From NCBI GenBank assembly GCA_012976225.1, contig JAAVVG010000001.1:434001-498000 (forward strand): a DNA stretch of 64,000 bases. The letters are read 5' to 3'. This document shows, in pieces, positions 32,851 through 44,766 of this stretch (positions are counted from its first letter, which is position 1; every line of letters starts with the position of its first letter). The notes under the pieces are model-generated. The model had not been told where the DNA came from. It was given only the letters and a program-made list of their open reading frames with translations, and searched no databases. The stretch comes from Golubevia sp. BC0850. Taxonomy: Eukaryota > Basidiomycota > Exobasidiomycetes > Golubeviales > Golubeviaceae. The position numbers and the translations under genes are program-made.

Positions 32851-35800
32851 ATGGCTTCCAACCAACCTAAGGGTAAACCGACGAAGGGGAATCCGTATGG
32901 AAATAGGAACATTCCAACTCCTCCGATCAAATTCGCTAGTGAGGTAAGTATAAGCCGGAGGAAAGAGAGAGAGAGAGAGAGCCAGAGCGAGGGAAGAGAG
33001 AGAGACAGAGAGAACCATCCCAGCCTCTATCTGAGTTTGGCGTAGTGATTCTAGTTTTTAGATCAGGATCAGGATCAGGATCAGAATCAGAATCAAGATT
33101 AGTTGGGCGCTCGTCTATCGAGGCAGCTTAGCTTAACTTCCATCTCTGACACCTGTTGCTCTCCAACCAACCCAGACCTCCAATTCGGCCTCGCAGAATT
33201 ACCTAGAGACCATCAAGAAGAAGAAGAAGGTGAGCCTCGTTGTCATTACAAGAGCTAAATCTAAGCCATTTGAACATCTGCTTCGTCTTCAAGCTGACCG
33301 GATAACCTCTATCCTTCACGATCCATCACATCAGTCTGGAGGTTTCACCAGCTTCTTGTTCAACTTCCTCATCAAAGTCGGAATCTTCTGGGCAGTGAGT
33401 ATCTCATGTGCTTTTCTTGATATAAAGCTGAAATAAGAACGTACAAGTAAGAACAACTCCTTCAGAAGCTGCTCGGGAAGGAGCTGCAGCATCTCTCTAT
33501 CAGTAGCATCTCCCTGACCTCTGTGACCCCATCACCTCCACAGCTAATAGGAGCTTTCTGGCACTGTTCACCAACTCCTTTCACTTTCAAATACGATCCA
33601 AATGATCCACGTCTTCTCTGCAGAGAACTTTCATCACTTCAATCTCACATCAAACCAATCGTTTCTCCTTATATCTCAAAGCTCAATACCCAAATCGAAC
33701 CTTATTATAAACCAGTACAGCCTTACTATTACCAAGCTATCAAGACTTCTAAACCTTATTACAAGAGAGCTAAAGTTCAAGGAACGAAATATTGGAAAAA
33801 ACAAGTTGAACCTTTTAGGAAGAAAGTGGTCAAGAGAGGTAGGAACTATTTGGATCCTCATTTAAAGGAGGTTGAAATGCAGTATGGAAGACATGTTCAA
33901 CCTCATTTGGATAGTGAGTGGAAAGGTTTTGGAAGGAGAATGAAGAGGGAGTTGGAAAGCTAATCAACCCTTTCGAATCGTTTTCATTTCTTCTTCTCTC
34001 GCAGACTTCAGAAAGACAGTTCAACCTTATCAAGAGGTCTAGTGAGTTTCCTGTCTACTTCCTCCGATGCTCCCCGTCAATCCTTAAGTTCTCCCCAACT
34101 AACATCTTCCTCGTCCCTTCCTTTCTCAGCCGTCGAGATGTAGATCCCTACATGCAACAAGCATACGTAGCGGCCATTGCAGGATCTCAACATTCATATC
34201 ACTTCTTAACAGTTCACGTTCAACCTAGAGTCATTTCTTTCTTAAGAGCTTCTCATTCTTTCTACGTCAATCACATAGATCCTCGAATCAGAAGTACTTT
34301 TTCAAAATACGTTAGACCTCAAATCGAAAAAGTCCTGGCTAAAGTTTGGGAAAGAAAAGCAAGTCAGGTTTCAACTGAAGCTATCAAAGAAACTAGAGAA
34401 GAAGCTAAAGTTTCGAAGAAGGAAAGTGAGGAGAAGGGGAGAGAATCTGTGGAGAAGGCTGTGAGTATGAAATCTGGGAGGAGATTTTGGCCAGAGAAAA
34501 ACGCTGGGAAGAGAAGTTGACGTTGGAAAATTAAGTTTGCTGACTTCTTTCTTTGGTCTCTGTCCTCCACTTTCGCTCTTTTCTTGGAAACTAGAAGGCT
34601 AAAGCTCAACAGGTCGAAGATGACCCTTCGATCCTCGATAGGTTGAACAAGGCAAAGGATTCTGTCATGGGTAAAGAACCATCTTCTGAAGATCCTATTG
34701 AAGCTGCTGCTTTAGATGCTGAACTTGAAGCTGAAATGGAGAAGGTAGAGAAGCAGTTGAAGGTGAGTTCTCAGACCTCATTGCGTGTTTCGCATCGATG
34801 CTAACCCTCCTTTTCCACTCCTGTAACAGATTTGGGAAAGTGGTCTTCAGAATCTCATCTCCAAGGAGTACGGATTGTTGACTCACAGATTCGCTGAACT
34901 CGTAAGCATCTCAAACTTAAGAGGGGTCGCTCTCGTTCATCATTGACATTTGGAAATTCATCCTTCTCCCTCTCCTCTAGCGTAATCGTCGAATGGCTGA
35001 CCTTCCCGATCGTTTCGCTTCTATGAGTGAAGCTTTCGTCGAAGAAGAAGTTGCCCTGGCTCTTCAAAGACTTGACAGATCTTTTAAGAAGTTAAGCTCA
35101 GACAGCGCTTCATCTGAAGATTTGGAAGAAAGGTTAGCTCAAGCTAAGGAGCAAGTCGCAAAGCAAGAATCCAAGTTATCTCAATCAGCTTCTCACTTAT
35201 CGACTCAAATTTCTGATTACTATTCTACTCTCTTGAAGGACGAGATGGACTCTTTAGAAGCCTCAGCCAGTGAGATCGATAGGTTCATCGAAGAGGCTAG
35301 AAAGGACTTTTTCAGATTGATGGATGAAGCTAAGTTCTCTCATACCATGAATGATCAAGACGGATGGAATAGAGGAATTCTAACTAGATCTGAGTTGTAC
35401 AAGGAAGAAGTCCTTGCTGTTCAGAGTGGAGAGAAGAAGGTAAATTTAGATGTTGAGGGAGCTGTCGATTTGTCAAAAGAACCCACAGTGAGTAGATGGA
35501 GGCAACGAAAGATGGCTGTCTCGTCCTAATCTAATCCCTTCGCCTCTGTATCTGTTTATTATAGCTCGGACCTCACATCGATGACCTTCAAGCTAGAGTC
35601 ACGGTCCTCTACGACGCTGCCATGACAGAGCTTAGAGCATTCTCCCTCGCAGGTCAAGCTGCTATCAGAGGAGAATCTGCTAGAGCACAAGTCTCGGTAG
35701 CCACCGAAGCTTTATCTAACAGAGCAACTGAACTCATCGGAGGAGCAGCAAGCGGAATGGCTGCAGCTGCTATCGCTGCTAGGGAGAGACTAGGATTAGG

Positions 35801-36812
35801 AAGTGGAGATATCAGCAATCTCTTGAAGAAGGCCTCAGATGAGGCTCATCAAGCAACCAGATCTCTTCAATCTGCTGCTGGCGGATCTCCAACTCCGGAG
35901 ACTGCTACTGAATATGTGGAGAGCGTCAAGGACAGCGTCCTACAAGGAGCTGAGGATGTCTACGAGAAAGCCGAATCAATCTACTCGGATCTCTCTGGAG
36001 ATAGCTACGCTTCTTCAATCTCTTCTTCTGCGGCTAGCTATGCTACCGAAGCTTCCTCCATCGCTCATGGCGCTACCAGGTCTATCCAATCTGCAGTCGG
36101 CGGATCTCCAACTCCAGAATCCGCAGGAGAATACCTTGAAGCAGCGGTCGATGATGCTTCGTCTCTTGCTTCTCAAGCAACTGGTTCTGCTGCCGATATC
36201 TACTCTTCAGTAGTAGAAGCGGGAGCTTCTGGTTTGGAGGATGCCTCTAGTCTTCTCCACGAAGGAACTCGAAGCGCTGCATCGCTTGCAGGAGCCACTC
36301 CTTCTCCGGAAAGCTCAGAGGAATATGTAGAATTCTACATTGGAGACGCATCCAATCGAGTCGCTGATCTACAATCAGCAGCCCAAGCAGCTCTATCTAG
36401 CGCTTCTTCCTTCGTTTCCGAGCCAGCCTCACAAGTTTACGAAGCGGCGGAGACGGCTGCCTCTCATCTCAACTCACTGACGGATTCAGCTTCTACAACG
36501 ATCCATCAAGCTACAAATTCTATCAAGTCGGCAGTAGGCGCTTCTCCTGATCTCGAGGGGGTAGGAGAATTTGCTGAGCAGAAGGTGAAGGAAGTCAAAC
36601 AAGGGCAGAGTGAGGTTTACTCTGCTGCCTCAAGCTCGGTCAAGTCTGCTACAAGAAGTTTGAAGAAAGAGGCTGGAGAGACTCCTATGCCTACCAATCT
36701 GGAAGAGCTGGTCGGAGATGTACGGGACTATGCGGAGGAACAAATTGAAGAAATCAAAGAGGCTGCTGATGGTGCTGTGAAGATGGGAAGGAGGGTGGTG
36801 GATGAGCTCTAG
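32851..36812 (+). CDS. Long repeat protein with a membrane segment, Pro-Tyr repeats and Ala/Ser helical repeats
   Basis: I do not recognise a named family. Nine exons: 32851-32943, 33176-33394, 33544-33913, 34005-34041, 34130-34460, 34595-34762, 34830-34901, 34981-35487 and 35565-36812, about 1,014 residues. A basic N-terminus leads to a hydrophobic stretch (FTSFLFNFLIKVGIFWALIG). Next, about 220 residues hold irregular repeats of the form (V/I)xPY or QPY (VSPYISKL, IEPYYKPVQPYYYQ, SKPYYKRA, VEPFRKK, LDPHLKEV, VQPHLD, VQPYQEV, VDPYMQQ). Then come charged coiled-coil-like helices. The last exon has five degenerate repeats around ATRS-(I/L)-QSA-x-GGSPTPE. Such Pro-spaced amphipathic repeats could lie on a membrane or lipid surface, but that is inference. 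Introns 1, 5 and 6 contain simple repeats or long pyrimidine tracts. Confidence 0.8.
33061..33097 (+). repeat. GATCAG hexanucleotide repeat inside an intron
   Basis: Six units of GATCAG/AATCAG lie in the first intron of the long repeat protein gene. The same intron has a GA microsatellite near 32963-32985. Simple sequence, probably without a role in splicing. Confidence 0.85.
35830..36690 (+). repeat. Five degenerate protein-coding repeats (ATRS...SPTPE units)
   Basis: Counting from the Met at 35622, the ATR-like motif starts at residues 78, 151, 215, 297 and 343. Examples are HQATRSLQSAAGGSPTPETA, HGATRSIQSAVGGSPTPESA, HEGTRSAASLAGATPSPESS, HQATNSIKSAVGASPDLEGV and KSATRSLKKEAGETPMPTNL. Spacing is 73, 64, 82 and 46 residues. 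The first two units are the most alike, including at DNA level (GGCGGATCTCCAACTCC), suggesting the newest duplication. Confidence 0.88.
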
Positions 36813-37315
36813 ATGGATCAGAAACGGGTGTTTAGATTGTTAGAAGATGATTGAATCGCGTGCTGTATTCTTTCTTGGTATGCATCCCTTAGTTATCTAG
36901 TTATTTCTCGCAGTTCAAAAGTAGGAGCAGAAACATTGTGAGGATGCAAGTGAGAGATGGGGTAGAGCAATCTCGAAACTGGGATCCTCGGGTCGTTCGA
37001 AATAGAAGCGAAATTTGACGACACTCGTTCACACGGACAACGCAGTTTAAACAAGAAAGAAGAGTGAATCATTCAAGATGAATTTTTGAGTGGTGAGTCT
37101 GAGTTTTGGGGGGGGGGAGGAGAGAGCATGTTACAAATTGATGTAGCAAGTTAGAGAATAAGGACATAGCGGTGAGGGACAAAAGATTAGAGGAATGACA
37201 TAGGGAAAAGAGATGATGAAGCTAATGAGTGATGCAAGGAAAAGAAAACAAAAGGAAGTAACGTTTGAGAGAGGGAGGGTGGGGAGAAGAGGGCGGGGGG
37301 AATGGTTGACCAAAT
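36813..37315. other. Convergent 3' spacer
   Basis: About 500 bases between the ends of the repeat-protein gene and CLU1. It contains a run of G at about 37110-37118 and purine-rich stretches. No gene or structured RNA was recognised. Confidence 0.6.
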
Positions 37316-40300
37316 TTACTTTCTTCCTCCGCGGACCTTCTTGCCTTTGGAAGCAGATGAAGGTTTTGAGGCTACATTTCCTTGAATGTAGTCGACGATC
37401 TCATCCAGATTCTCAGCCTTGACTGGGACAGAAGAAGTACTGGCAGAAGGGGCACTGACAGAGGTCGTGGCCGGTCTCCCTTGAATTCTGAGATTCATTT
37501 CAGAAATGAGATTGGGAAGACCACGTGCAGCAAGCCTACTTTGACGTTCCTTCTCTGACTTTGCGGCTTGGACAGCAGCACTTGTCAGGCCGCTCAGGAA
37601 TTGATCGGCTTCTTTGGTTGTAGGATCCTCTTTTCCGAGCCTTTGTTCAAAGATTCGTAGAGCCACCTTTTCGCTCTGGACGGCAGCTTTGAGGTCTCTC
37701 GTCATAGTGTGGACTTGAGCTAGCTCGTGGGCTAGGTTTCCTACTTGAAGAGATTCAGATCCGTAGAGACGAAGAGCTGCAGCGTAGGCTTCCCGAAGGA
37801 AAACCAGAGCCTCGTCGATTCGACCAGCTTGATACATGGTGACTCCTACGCTAGCGACCAGGTTGACGGATTCTGGATGATCGTGGGAGGATCCATGAAT
37901 GAAGTCCATGAGTTCCAAAGCACGGGCGTGAGATTTGAAGGCCTCGTCGAAAGACCCCTCCATCCTCTCGAAAGCTGCAAGGTTGTTGTAAGCGGCTAGA
38001 GTCTCTGGCGAGTCCACTCCGGTGGTACGTTCACTGATAGTGATGGCCAAACGTTGATACCTCATCGCGTTGGCGATGGTGATGTCTGGATGGCCTTGAA
38101 GCTCTTCCTCAGTTGGCTCTGGTTGATTTTCCCTCTGCGCTTTGGCCACCTTGAGCTGCATCTCTTGACTCTGGACGATAACGAAGGTGTGGAGTAGAGT
38201 TGCGTACTGTTGGAAGAGTCGAGCGGTTTCTGAGTGGACAGCTCCGTAGATCTGCTCGTAGAACTGAAGACCTTGAGTCATGAGTTCGATTGCAGCCGTC
38301 CTATCTTCGACTGCTCCTCGGCTGATGGCCTGTCGACCACTTTCGAAGGTCTGCTCAGCCAAAAGACTTCTGGGAGCAGAGTCTTTGACGATCGGGACGA
38401 GATTCAAGATGTCTGAAGGCTCGAAGGTGGTGGTGCGAGGCTTGCGCTCACGTTCGGCTTCGGCAGCAGCTGCGGCCTTGCTCTTCTTTCCTTTCTTTTT
38501 CTTGGAAGGACCAGCACTGGCTGAGCCCGAGTTCTCGTTGACTGATTCTTCTGAGGTCTCTTGAGCATGTCCGTTGAGGTTGGCTGAGGAGTCGAAGTGG
38601 TAGTCTTGCAACTTGATCTGAACTCCTGTTCTGAGACAAACTTCACGAAGAACTTGTTGCTTTCGGAGTGAAGTCGAGAAGTAGTCGGAGGATAGACAGA
38701 AACGGTATCTCTTCTTGACTTCCGACCTGATAGATTCCTCTACGCTGGATGGAGTGATCTCAGTCCACGAGGGAGGTTGAGATCCAATGTAGAGTGGAGA
38801 GGTTTCGAAAACAGCTGCTGGAGAGGCGTCTCTTGAGAATCCAACGAGACAGTTCAGGAAGTGAGAGACGCAGGAACTGCTGGTAGTGAAGAAGGTTCTG
38901 GAAGCTTCCTCGACGTTCTTGAGGAGTGAACGGAGGACGCGCTTGGACGTTCTGACGACCATCTCTTGAAGGGTGATTTGGTGGAAAGCTCTGAGAAGAC
39001 CTTCGTGACCAGGACCGAAGTTGGAGATGGCTTCCTGGTTGAGCTTGCTGATCTCAGATGGAGAAGAGAGTTGAGCCAAGAGACCTAGGTATCTGACGTT
39101 GATTCCGCGACCATGCATTTGATTGGTCAAGGTGGCTCCATCCAAGAAGATGCTGACTCCAGAAGCTACTTCGCTGACGAAAGCTGGAATTGTCTCGTCT
39201 CTGAGGAAACGACTGGCCGAGCGGACAGCGGCGACAGATGGATCCTTCTCGTCAGAGCACAAGACAATTCCCTTCGGATCCTTCTCTTCCGCTGCATCTG
39301 GACTAGTTCCTCCTAGCTTGAATTGAACGAAAGCGTCAGGATTGTAAGACAGCTTGAACTGAGCAGCGTCGATAAGTTCTTGGTTCTTCTCTGGCTTATC
39401 TTTCGCCTCTTCCTTCTTGTCTTCACCTTCAGCCTCCGTCTTGTCGGCTTCCTTCTCGGCTTCGGTCTCCTTTGCTTCGATTTCCTTGACCTGGGCTCTG
39501 AGCCACTTGCGGAGCTCGTTGTCGTGGTAGAGCTGTAGAAGTTCTGGACGTAGAAGAGCCATCTTGTGAGGGTAGGCAGACTTCTCGTCTGAGGGTTGGG
39601 GTCCAGCAGAATCAGAGTCGAAGACCTGACCTTCAACATCCTTTTCTAGCCATTCGATGTCGACTGGGGTGAGACGAGCGAGGTCTAGAATGTATTTTCG
39701 TCCATCTGCTCCACGAAGACCTTTGCATTCGACGCTGAGCCAGAGGGAGTGTTTCTGTTCCTTTGCGTCAGCGACATCGTGTAGGGAGAGGTGCAGATTC
39801 CTGGCGACCTCTGCGAACAGAGGGTGGAAAGCAGGACTGGCACGAATGATCTCCGGTCCGTCAGCTCCTCCGTAGCGATAGCTAACTTCCTCTCCTAGGT
39901 CCGACTTGCGAGATGCTAAGGAAGACTTCACCTTCTCGTTCTCTTCTGAACTTTTGCTGGATTCCTGCTCCTTTGCTTGAGCTATGTCGTCGATCAATTC
40001 TTGCTCCTCCTCAGGAGCCTTCTGACGGAAGAGTCCTGGAACCACGCTCTGAGCCACCCATCTAGTTCCCATCCAGTCTACGACGACGCTTCCGAGGGTA
40101 CAGAGTCCATCGACGTCCATCGAATTGACGAGGCAGGTGTTGCGAACGTCTTTCCCGACGGCTACGTGTGCAGCTTCGTCGCCTCCTAAAAGCGGATAGA
40201 CTCCCACGCTGTCAGCTCCTCTGGAGATGAAGAGGTTGTTCGCGAGGAACATGTGAGCTTCCGGCTTGTCGTTCGGGTTCATCGCCTGGACCTCTCCAGC

Positions 40301-41911
40301 GGCAACGCGAGGCACGGCGCGAATAGCAGCGAGGGTGTACTCGGAGTAGACTCGATTGATGAGTCTATCTCTCCAAAGTCTCTCCACGACAGTATTACGG
40401 GGTTGCTCCTTTGCTGTTTGCAGCTCGTCGTGCCAGTCTCTGGTACTCTCCAAAGTATCAGTCGAGGTTCCTCCAGTCAGAAGGAATGCTGCCTGAGAAC
40501 GGAAGGCTTCTGGGTGATGAGGGGCTTCTCTTGCTAGCCATGGGTTGGCAGGAAGTCCGTTGTCGATGTGAGTGAGAGCGAGCATATCTCTCTCTGCTAG
40601 AGGATTCTTGAGGAGCTTTCCGTAGTTGTTGAGGAAGAGAGGTGATAGGAAGCAGAGGAGATCTATCAGAGAGCAGGAGGATTGTCCGGGAATGCGAGGA
40701 GCTGGGTCGAACTTGGTTGAGGTACTCTTGTTGACGTAGAATCCGTGAGCTGAAGCAGTGAGATAGAGTGTCTCTCCTTCCAGTGTGACAACGTGAAGGT
40801 AGAAGAAGTGACCTTGAGCACGAAGCTGCTGAGGAGGGACGGTCCAAGGGGCTACTCCGAAGGTCCTAAGGCAGTTGACTAGGGTACGTTGGGCTTGAGC
40901 GTGAGCTGGAATGAAGTTGGAGAGAGGCGAATTAGTCCACTTCTCCCATCCTACGAACGGCTGTGGCACTGCAGGAGCTGGAGGTGAAACCTTTCCGTGA
41001 GCACCCTTTACCGCAGTTACGGGAGCTTGAGTAGTTTCCTTGAGCCATTCTTCCGGATTCTTGATGGCGTCGTGGACCGTCAGACCTTGGTCAAGACCGA
41101 CATCGCTGGGATTGGGATGATACTCGTAGAGCATATTCCTGAGGCGGAGGACGTGAGCACGAGCTTCGGTATCGTTGAATGGGACTGAAAGAGTGGGGTT
41201 TGTGGATAAGATACAAGTAAGCAAACGAATTCCTATCAAAGGAGAGTCTCTATCTTTCTTTACAAAGGCTTCAGAAGCAACACTCTTCTCCCAGGCTTGG
41301 CCCTCTCTGACCCTCTTTCCCTCGCAGTCTTTCTTTACTTTTACTCACCATGTTGGATGAATATCTCTTCCTTTCCCTTCTCAACCCCTTTGAAGAGCTC
41401 TTGAAGTTCCACCCATTCCGGCAAGCGTTCTCCCAATTGAGGACCGGAAGATTTGCCATTGGCTTTTCCTTTCGAGCTTGAAGCAGCAGCTCCACGGAAG
41501 CAGAAAGAGCCAAGCCAGTTACCCTCTGCGAACTCAGTGAGAGCTACACGGACATCATTGAGCATCTCCGTGGGTTGAACGGCAATCTTGAAAGGAGATG
41601 GGATTTCAGGTAATCCAGCTAGAACAGCGCCATCTGGAAGTAGTGGCCTGGCGGGTAGATGGATAGTCAACTCGAAAGGGAGGAGCTCTGAGGTGGTAAT
41701 TAGGGAATTTGGATGAGATTGGGGAGAGTGTCAGCTCAAGATGTAGAGAGAAAGTAGATAGAGAAGGTCACAAGGAAGAAATGGAAAGGAAGGACAAGAC
41801 ACCTTGCTTACCTTGCTCTTCCTCTGATTGAACTTCTCCATTGAGAGCCACTTGGTTCTCTGATTGGTCCGATTGAGGTTGAACTTCTGCTTGAGGAGGT
41901 TGAGCTGCCAT
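37316..41911 (-). CDS. CLU1: Clustered mitochondria protein CLU1/TIF31 homologue
   Basis: Cytosolic RNA-associated protein needed for normal distribution of mitochondria. Yeast TIF31 also associates with eIF3. Three exons: 41911-41812, 41687-41349 and 41184-37316, about 1,435 residues, normal for the family. The N-terminal CLU domain begins with FELTIHLPARPLLPDGAVL. The middle holds the CLU core (HAQAQRTLVNCLRTFGVAPW, ERDMLALTHIDNGLPANPWL, RVVAQSVVPG-like WVAQSVVPGLFRQ, HPLFAEVARNLHLSLHDVAD), with acidic Glu/Lys runs. The C-terminal third has TPR-like eIF3-p135 repeats (RYQRLAITISERTTGVDSPE, TLAAYNNLAAFERMEGSFDE, LYGSESLQVGNLAHELAQVH). It ends in KGKKVRGGRK. The start at 41911 gives a Gln/Glu-rich leader. 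It shares a roughly 290-base divergent promoter with the Dabb gene. Confidence 0.94.
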
Positions 41912-42205
41912 GACTGGAGAGAGATGAAGCTTTGACTGAACTTCTTGAAGGGAAGGGAAGTTGAGGTCAAGGTGGAGAGAAGAAAGGCTTTGCTGTGACC
42001 AAGAATTTTGACGCTTCGCCCAGGATTGAGTTGAGATAAAGGAGATGTTAAATCTGAGCTGAAAGTAGCAAATCTAAGACGATCTCAAAGGAGTTGCTTT
42101 GAGAAGATGAGGATTGGAAATAACTAAGGATGGACTCGGATCAAAAATCTTCTGCTCCACGGACCGATTCTCCCTTGATCTCCCATCAACGTCAACACCT
42201 TGACC
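41912..42205. promoter_or_regulatory. Short divergent promoter, CLU1 / Dabb gene
   Basis: Only 294 bases separate the two start codons, so the promoters must overlap or abut. No specific binding motif was identified. Confidence 0.5.
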
Positions 42206-42789
42206 ATGCAGTACATCCATATAGTCACCTTCAAGTTCAAGCCAGAGACATCTGAACAGACAAAGGTGAGCTTGAAAAAATTTCGCCTGACCCCTTCGAG
42301 CAGAGTACTCACCCACTTCACTGTTTGTTTTTGGTTTCCAGACGGAGCTTTATCAGAAGTTCAACAGTCTCAAGACCGAGTGCAAAAAGGAAGATGGGTC
42401 TTCTTATATCTTGGACATCAAAGGTGGAGAGAAGAACATTAGTCCAGAGGGCGCGAAAAAGGACTTGGAAGTAAGTAAAAGATGGAATCAGAATGAGTTG
42501 TTGAAGCCCACTCTCACGAGCTCTTCTTTCATTCTCGAACCCCAGCATGCTTACATCGTAATGTTCGAAAATCAAAAAGATGCTTTGTACTACATCGAGA
42601 CGGATCCAGTACACCAAAAATTCGCTGTGAGTGCTCTGTCGTTTCGCTCTTCGGCTAGGTTCGCCATCTTCTTTGTGAACTTGTTCCCGCTTCTAAATCA
42701 ATCCCTCGTTTCATCTGAATCCTCTGTGTTCAAAGACTTGGGCTAAGACACTTCTGGCAGACGCCTTCATCTACGACTTCGAGGCTTGA
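42206..42789 (+). CDS. Small stress-responsive alpha/beta-barrel (Dabb) protein
   Basis: Four exons: 42206-42265, 42342-42470, 42546-42626 and 42736-42789, giving 107 residues, the usual size of a single Dabb domain. It opens MQYIHIVTFKFKPETSEQTK, the typical first strand of this ferredoxin-like fold (IVTFKFK). The middle has ELYQKFNSLKTEC and SSYILDIKGGEKN. It ends with HAYIVMFENQKDALYYIETD, PVHQKFA and LLADAFIYDFEA, matching the D-P-x-H-x-x-F-x-x-x-(L)-x-x-(L)-(A)-x-(V/I)-x-V-x-(D)-(Y/F) ending of the family. These proteins usually form dimers. Roles range from stress proteins to polyketide cyclases; no neighbour here suggests a specific reaction. Confidence 0.88.
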
Positions 42790-43220
42790 AGTTGGCTCGT
42801 CTTTGAAGTTGGATTGGGTAGACTTCTGCTCCTCCAGCATGTGCCATTCAGAACCTCAGCATTGTCAATCATTCATAAAGTTTGGCTGTATTCTATTTCA
42901 GTCCTTCTTTGCCCCGACTGACTCTTTCAGCTTCGTCACAGCGACGACGAGCGAGTAAGGAAGAATCGATGACTAGATTTCAATCAGCTAACCTGCTGGC
43001 TCTACGAAACTCGATCACACGAAATTAAAGGAGCTACATGTTCAACGTCTTATTCAATGGGCAGTCCCATGAAATTCATTTAGGGGCCTTTCAGCTTGTT
43101 CGGAGTGTACTCGCAAACTTCACCACTTCTCTTCCTTCCCGCATTCTCCTTCCCTTCCACCCCTCTCTTTTTTGATTCTTCACTTATCGATAAAGAGAGC
43201 AACAAAAAGTCAATCTGTTT
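42790..43220. other. Spacer between two plus-strand genes
   Basis: About 430 bases with no open frame of note. It includes the 3' flank of the Dabb gene and a pyrimidine-rich promoter-like stretch (43120-43190) before the DUF829 gene. Confidence 0.55.
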
Positions 43221-44641
43221 ATGCTCCTGAGATTGCTCTCGTTAAATCTTCAACTAAAATCACTTCAACTCACTACCTCACGTTTTTTCGGAACTACCGC
43301 GATGTCTTTTTCTCCGTCATCCAACTCCAAGAGAGACAGTAAGGCCACCTCAGCGCCAGTGTTCGAAAGATTAAATCAAACCTTATACATTCACAAACCC
43401 GATCCATCAGTCAAGACCAAGTCTCCTTCGAACGAAGGTCTCTCAGCAATCGTTCCCCCACGAACCGTCATTCTCTTCGGGTTTATGGATGGACCTCTGA
43501 AGATAATGAGCAAATATGGATCCAAGTATGCAGAAAAGTGGCCCCATGCCACTGTCATTATCAAGCTCAGCAGAGGCGATCACTATCTTCAGGGTAAATC
43601 TCAAAAGCTGAAGGCTGTGGAAGAATTGGTTGGATTGTTAGAGGCCGAAGGGTGAGTAGGAGCTTCTCTTCCCTGATGCTTAAAATGTCGAACCTGTGAT
43701 TTTGATCTTTCAACTTCCTCGTTCACAGCCAAAGAGAAGAGTCCAGGAAACTTCTCAGCCTCCAATTCCAGGAACTCGAAAACAAGTCGAAGGCTGTTAT
43801 CATGGATAAAGATACAGTCTCCAGATTGGAGAAAGAAGAGAAAGACAGGTTAAAAGAGAGTACTGTCACTTTGATCGAGAAGAGTGAATTGACAGAAGAG
43901 GGAGAGAAAGAAGAGGCAAAGAAGCAAGATCAAGTGAAGGATTCTTCGTCAACTTCACCCTATGGATTTATCATTCATTCTTTCTCAGATGGAGGAGCTG
44001 GAAATCAATCTTCTTTCCTTCACAAGACGAACTCAAAGCAAACTACCCTCTTTCCCCTTCTTCGAGCTCAAATCTTCGATTGTAGCGTCGGAAGAACGTC
44101 TCCTTCTTCGGGCTCAACTGCTTTCTCTCTACCTCTATTGAAGAAATCTAAATTCCTTTTTCACATCACTAAGTCTTTCCTTTACGTCTTCATTGCTTTA
44201 GTTTTGTTCGTCAAGAGAGTCACCGGCAAGGAAACCAATTCAGCCATCATGAGAAGATCATTGAATAACCTCCTAAATTATCATTCAGTCCTCAAAAATT
44301 CCTCAAAACCCGTTGCTCGTAATGAATTGAGTCTTTTGAAGCTGCCTCCTAGATGTTATCTTTATTCCAAAAACGACATGTTAATTGATTTCAAAGCAGT
44401 AGAAGAACACGCAAACGACTTGGCTGCAGAGAAAGGTCTCACTGCACCTCTCTTAATAGAGATGGAGAAGAGAGAGAAGGAATCTATGAAGAAGGAAGAG
44501 GTGGAAAGAGAAGATGAGAGCTATGCAAGAGGGAACCTAGAGCTGAGGAGATGGGAAACTCCAAGTCATATAGATATCGGTCGGGCTGATGAGGCTAATT
44601 ACTGGAGAGCTGTAGACGAGTTTTTAGCAAAGGCTTTGTAA
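43221..44641 (+). CDS. TMEM53/DUF829 family protein
   Basis: Two exons, 43221-43651 and 43729-44641, about 447 residues. The family has an alpha/beta-hydrolase-like fold. The opening strand TVILFGFMDGPLKIMSKYGS with a following helix and ATVIIKLSRGDHYLQGKS fit it, as does FIIHSFSDGGAGN, which corresponds to the nucleophile-elbow-like H-x-F-S-x-GG segment. A helical insert of charged residues lies between. One membrane-like helix is near FHITKSFLYVFIALVLFVKR. The C-terminal KLPPRCYLYSKNDMLIDFKAV matches the acid-loop region (YLYS-x-x-D) of the family. A second ATG (MSFSPSSNSK, residue 28) is possible; the first 27 residues, rich in Leu, Arg, Ser and Thr, could be a targeting leader. Function is not established for fungal members. 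Confidence 0.82.
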
Positions 44642-44766
44642 ATTCATATGGGGACGATTTGGTCTTGTTTTCCCTGTATTTGCTTTTTACTGAAACGATT
44701 TTGGCCTGGTAAAGGATATTCGAGACGGAAGAGCAAAAAGTTCTGCTTGTCTCTTCCCACTTGTTA

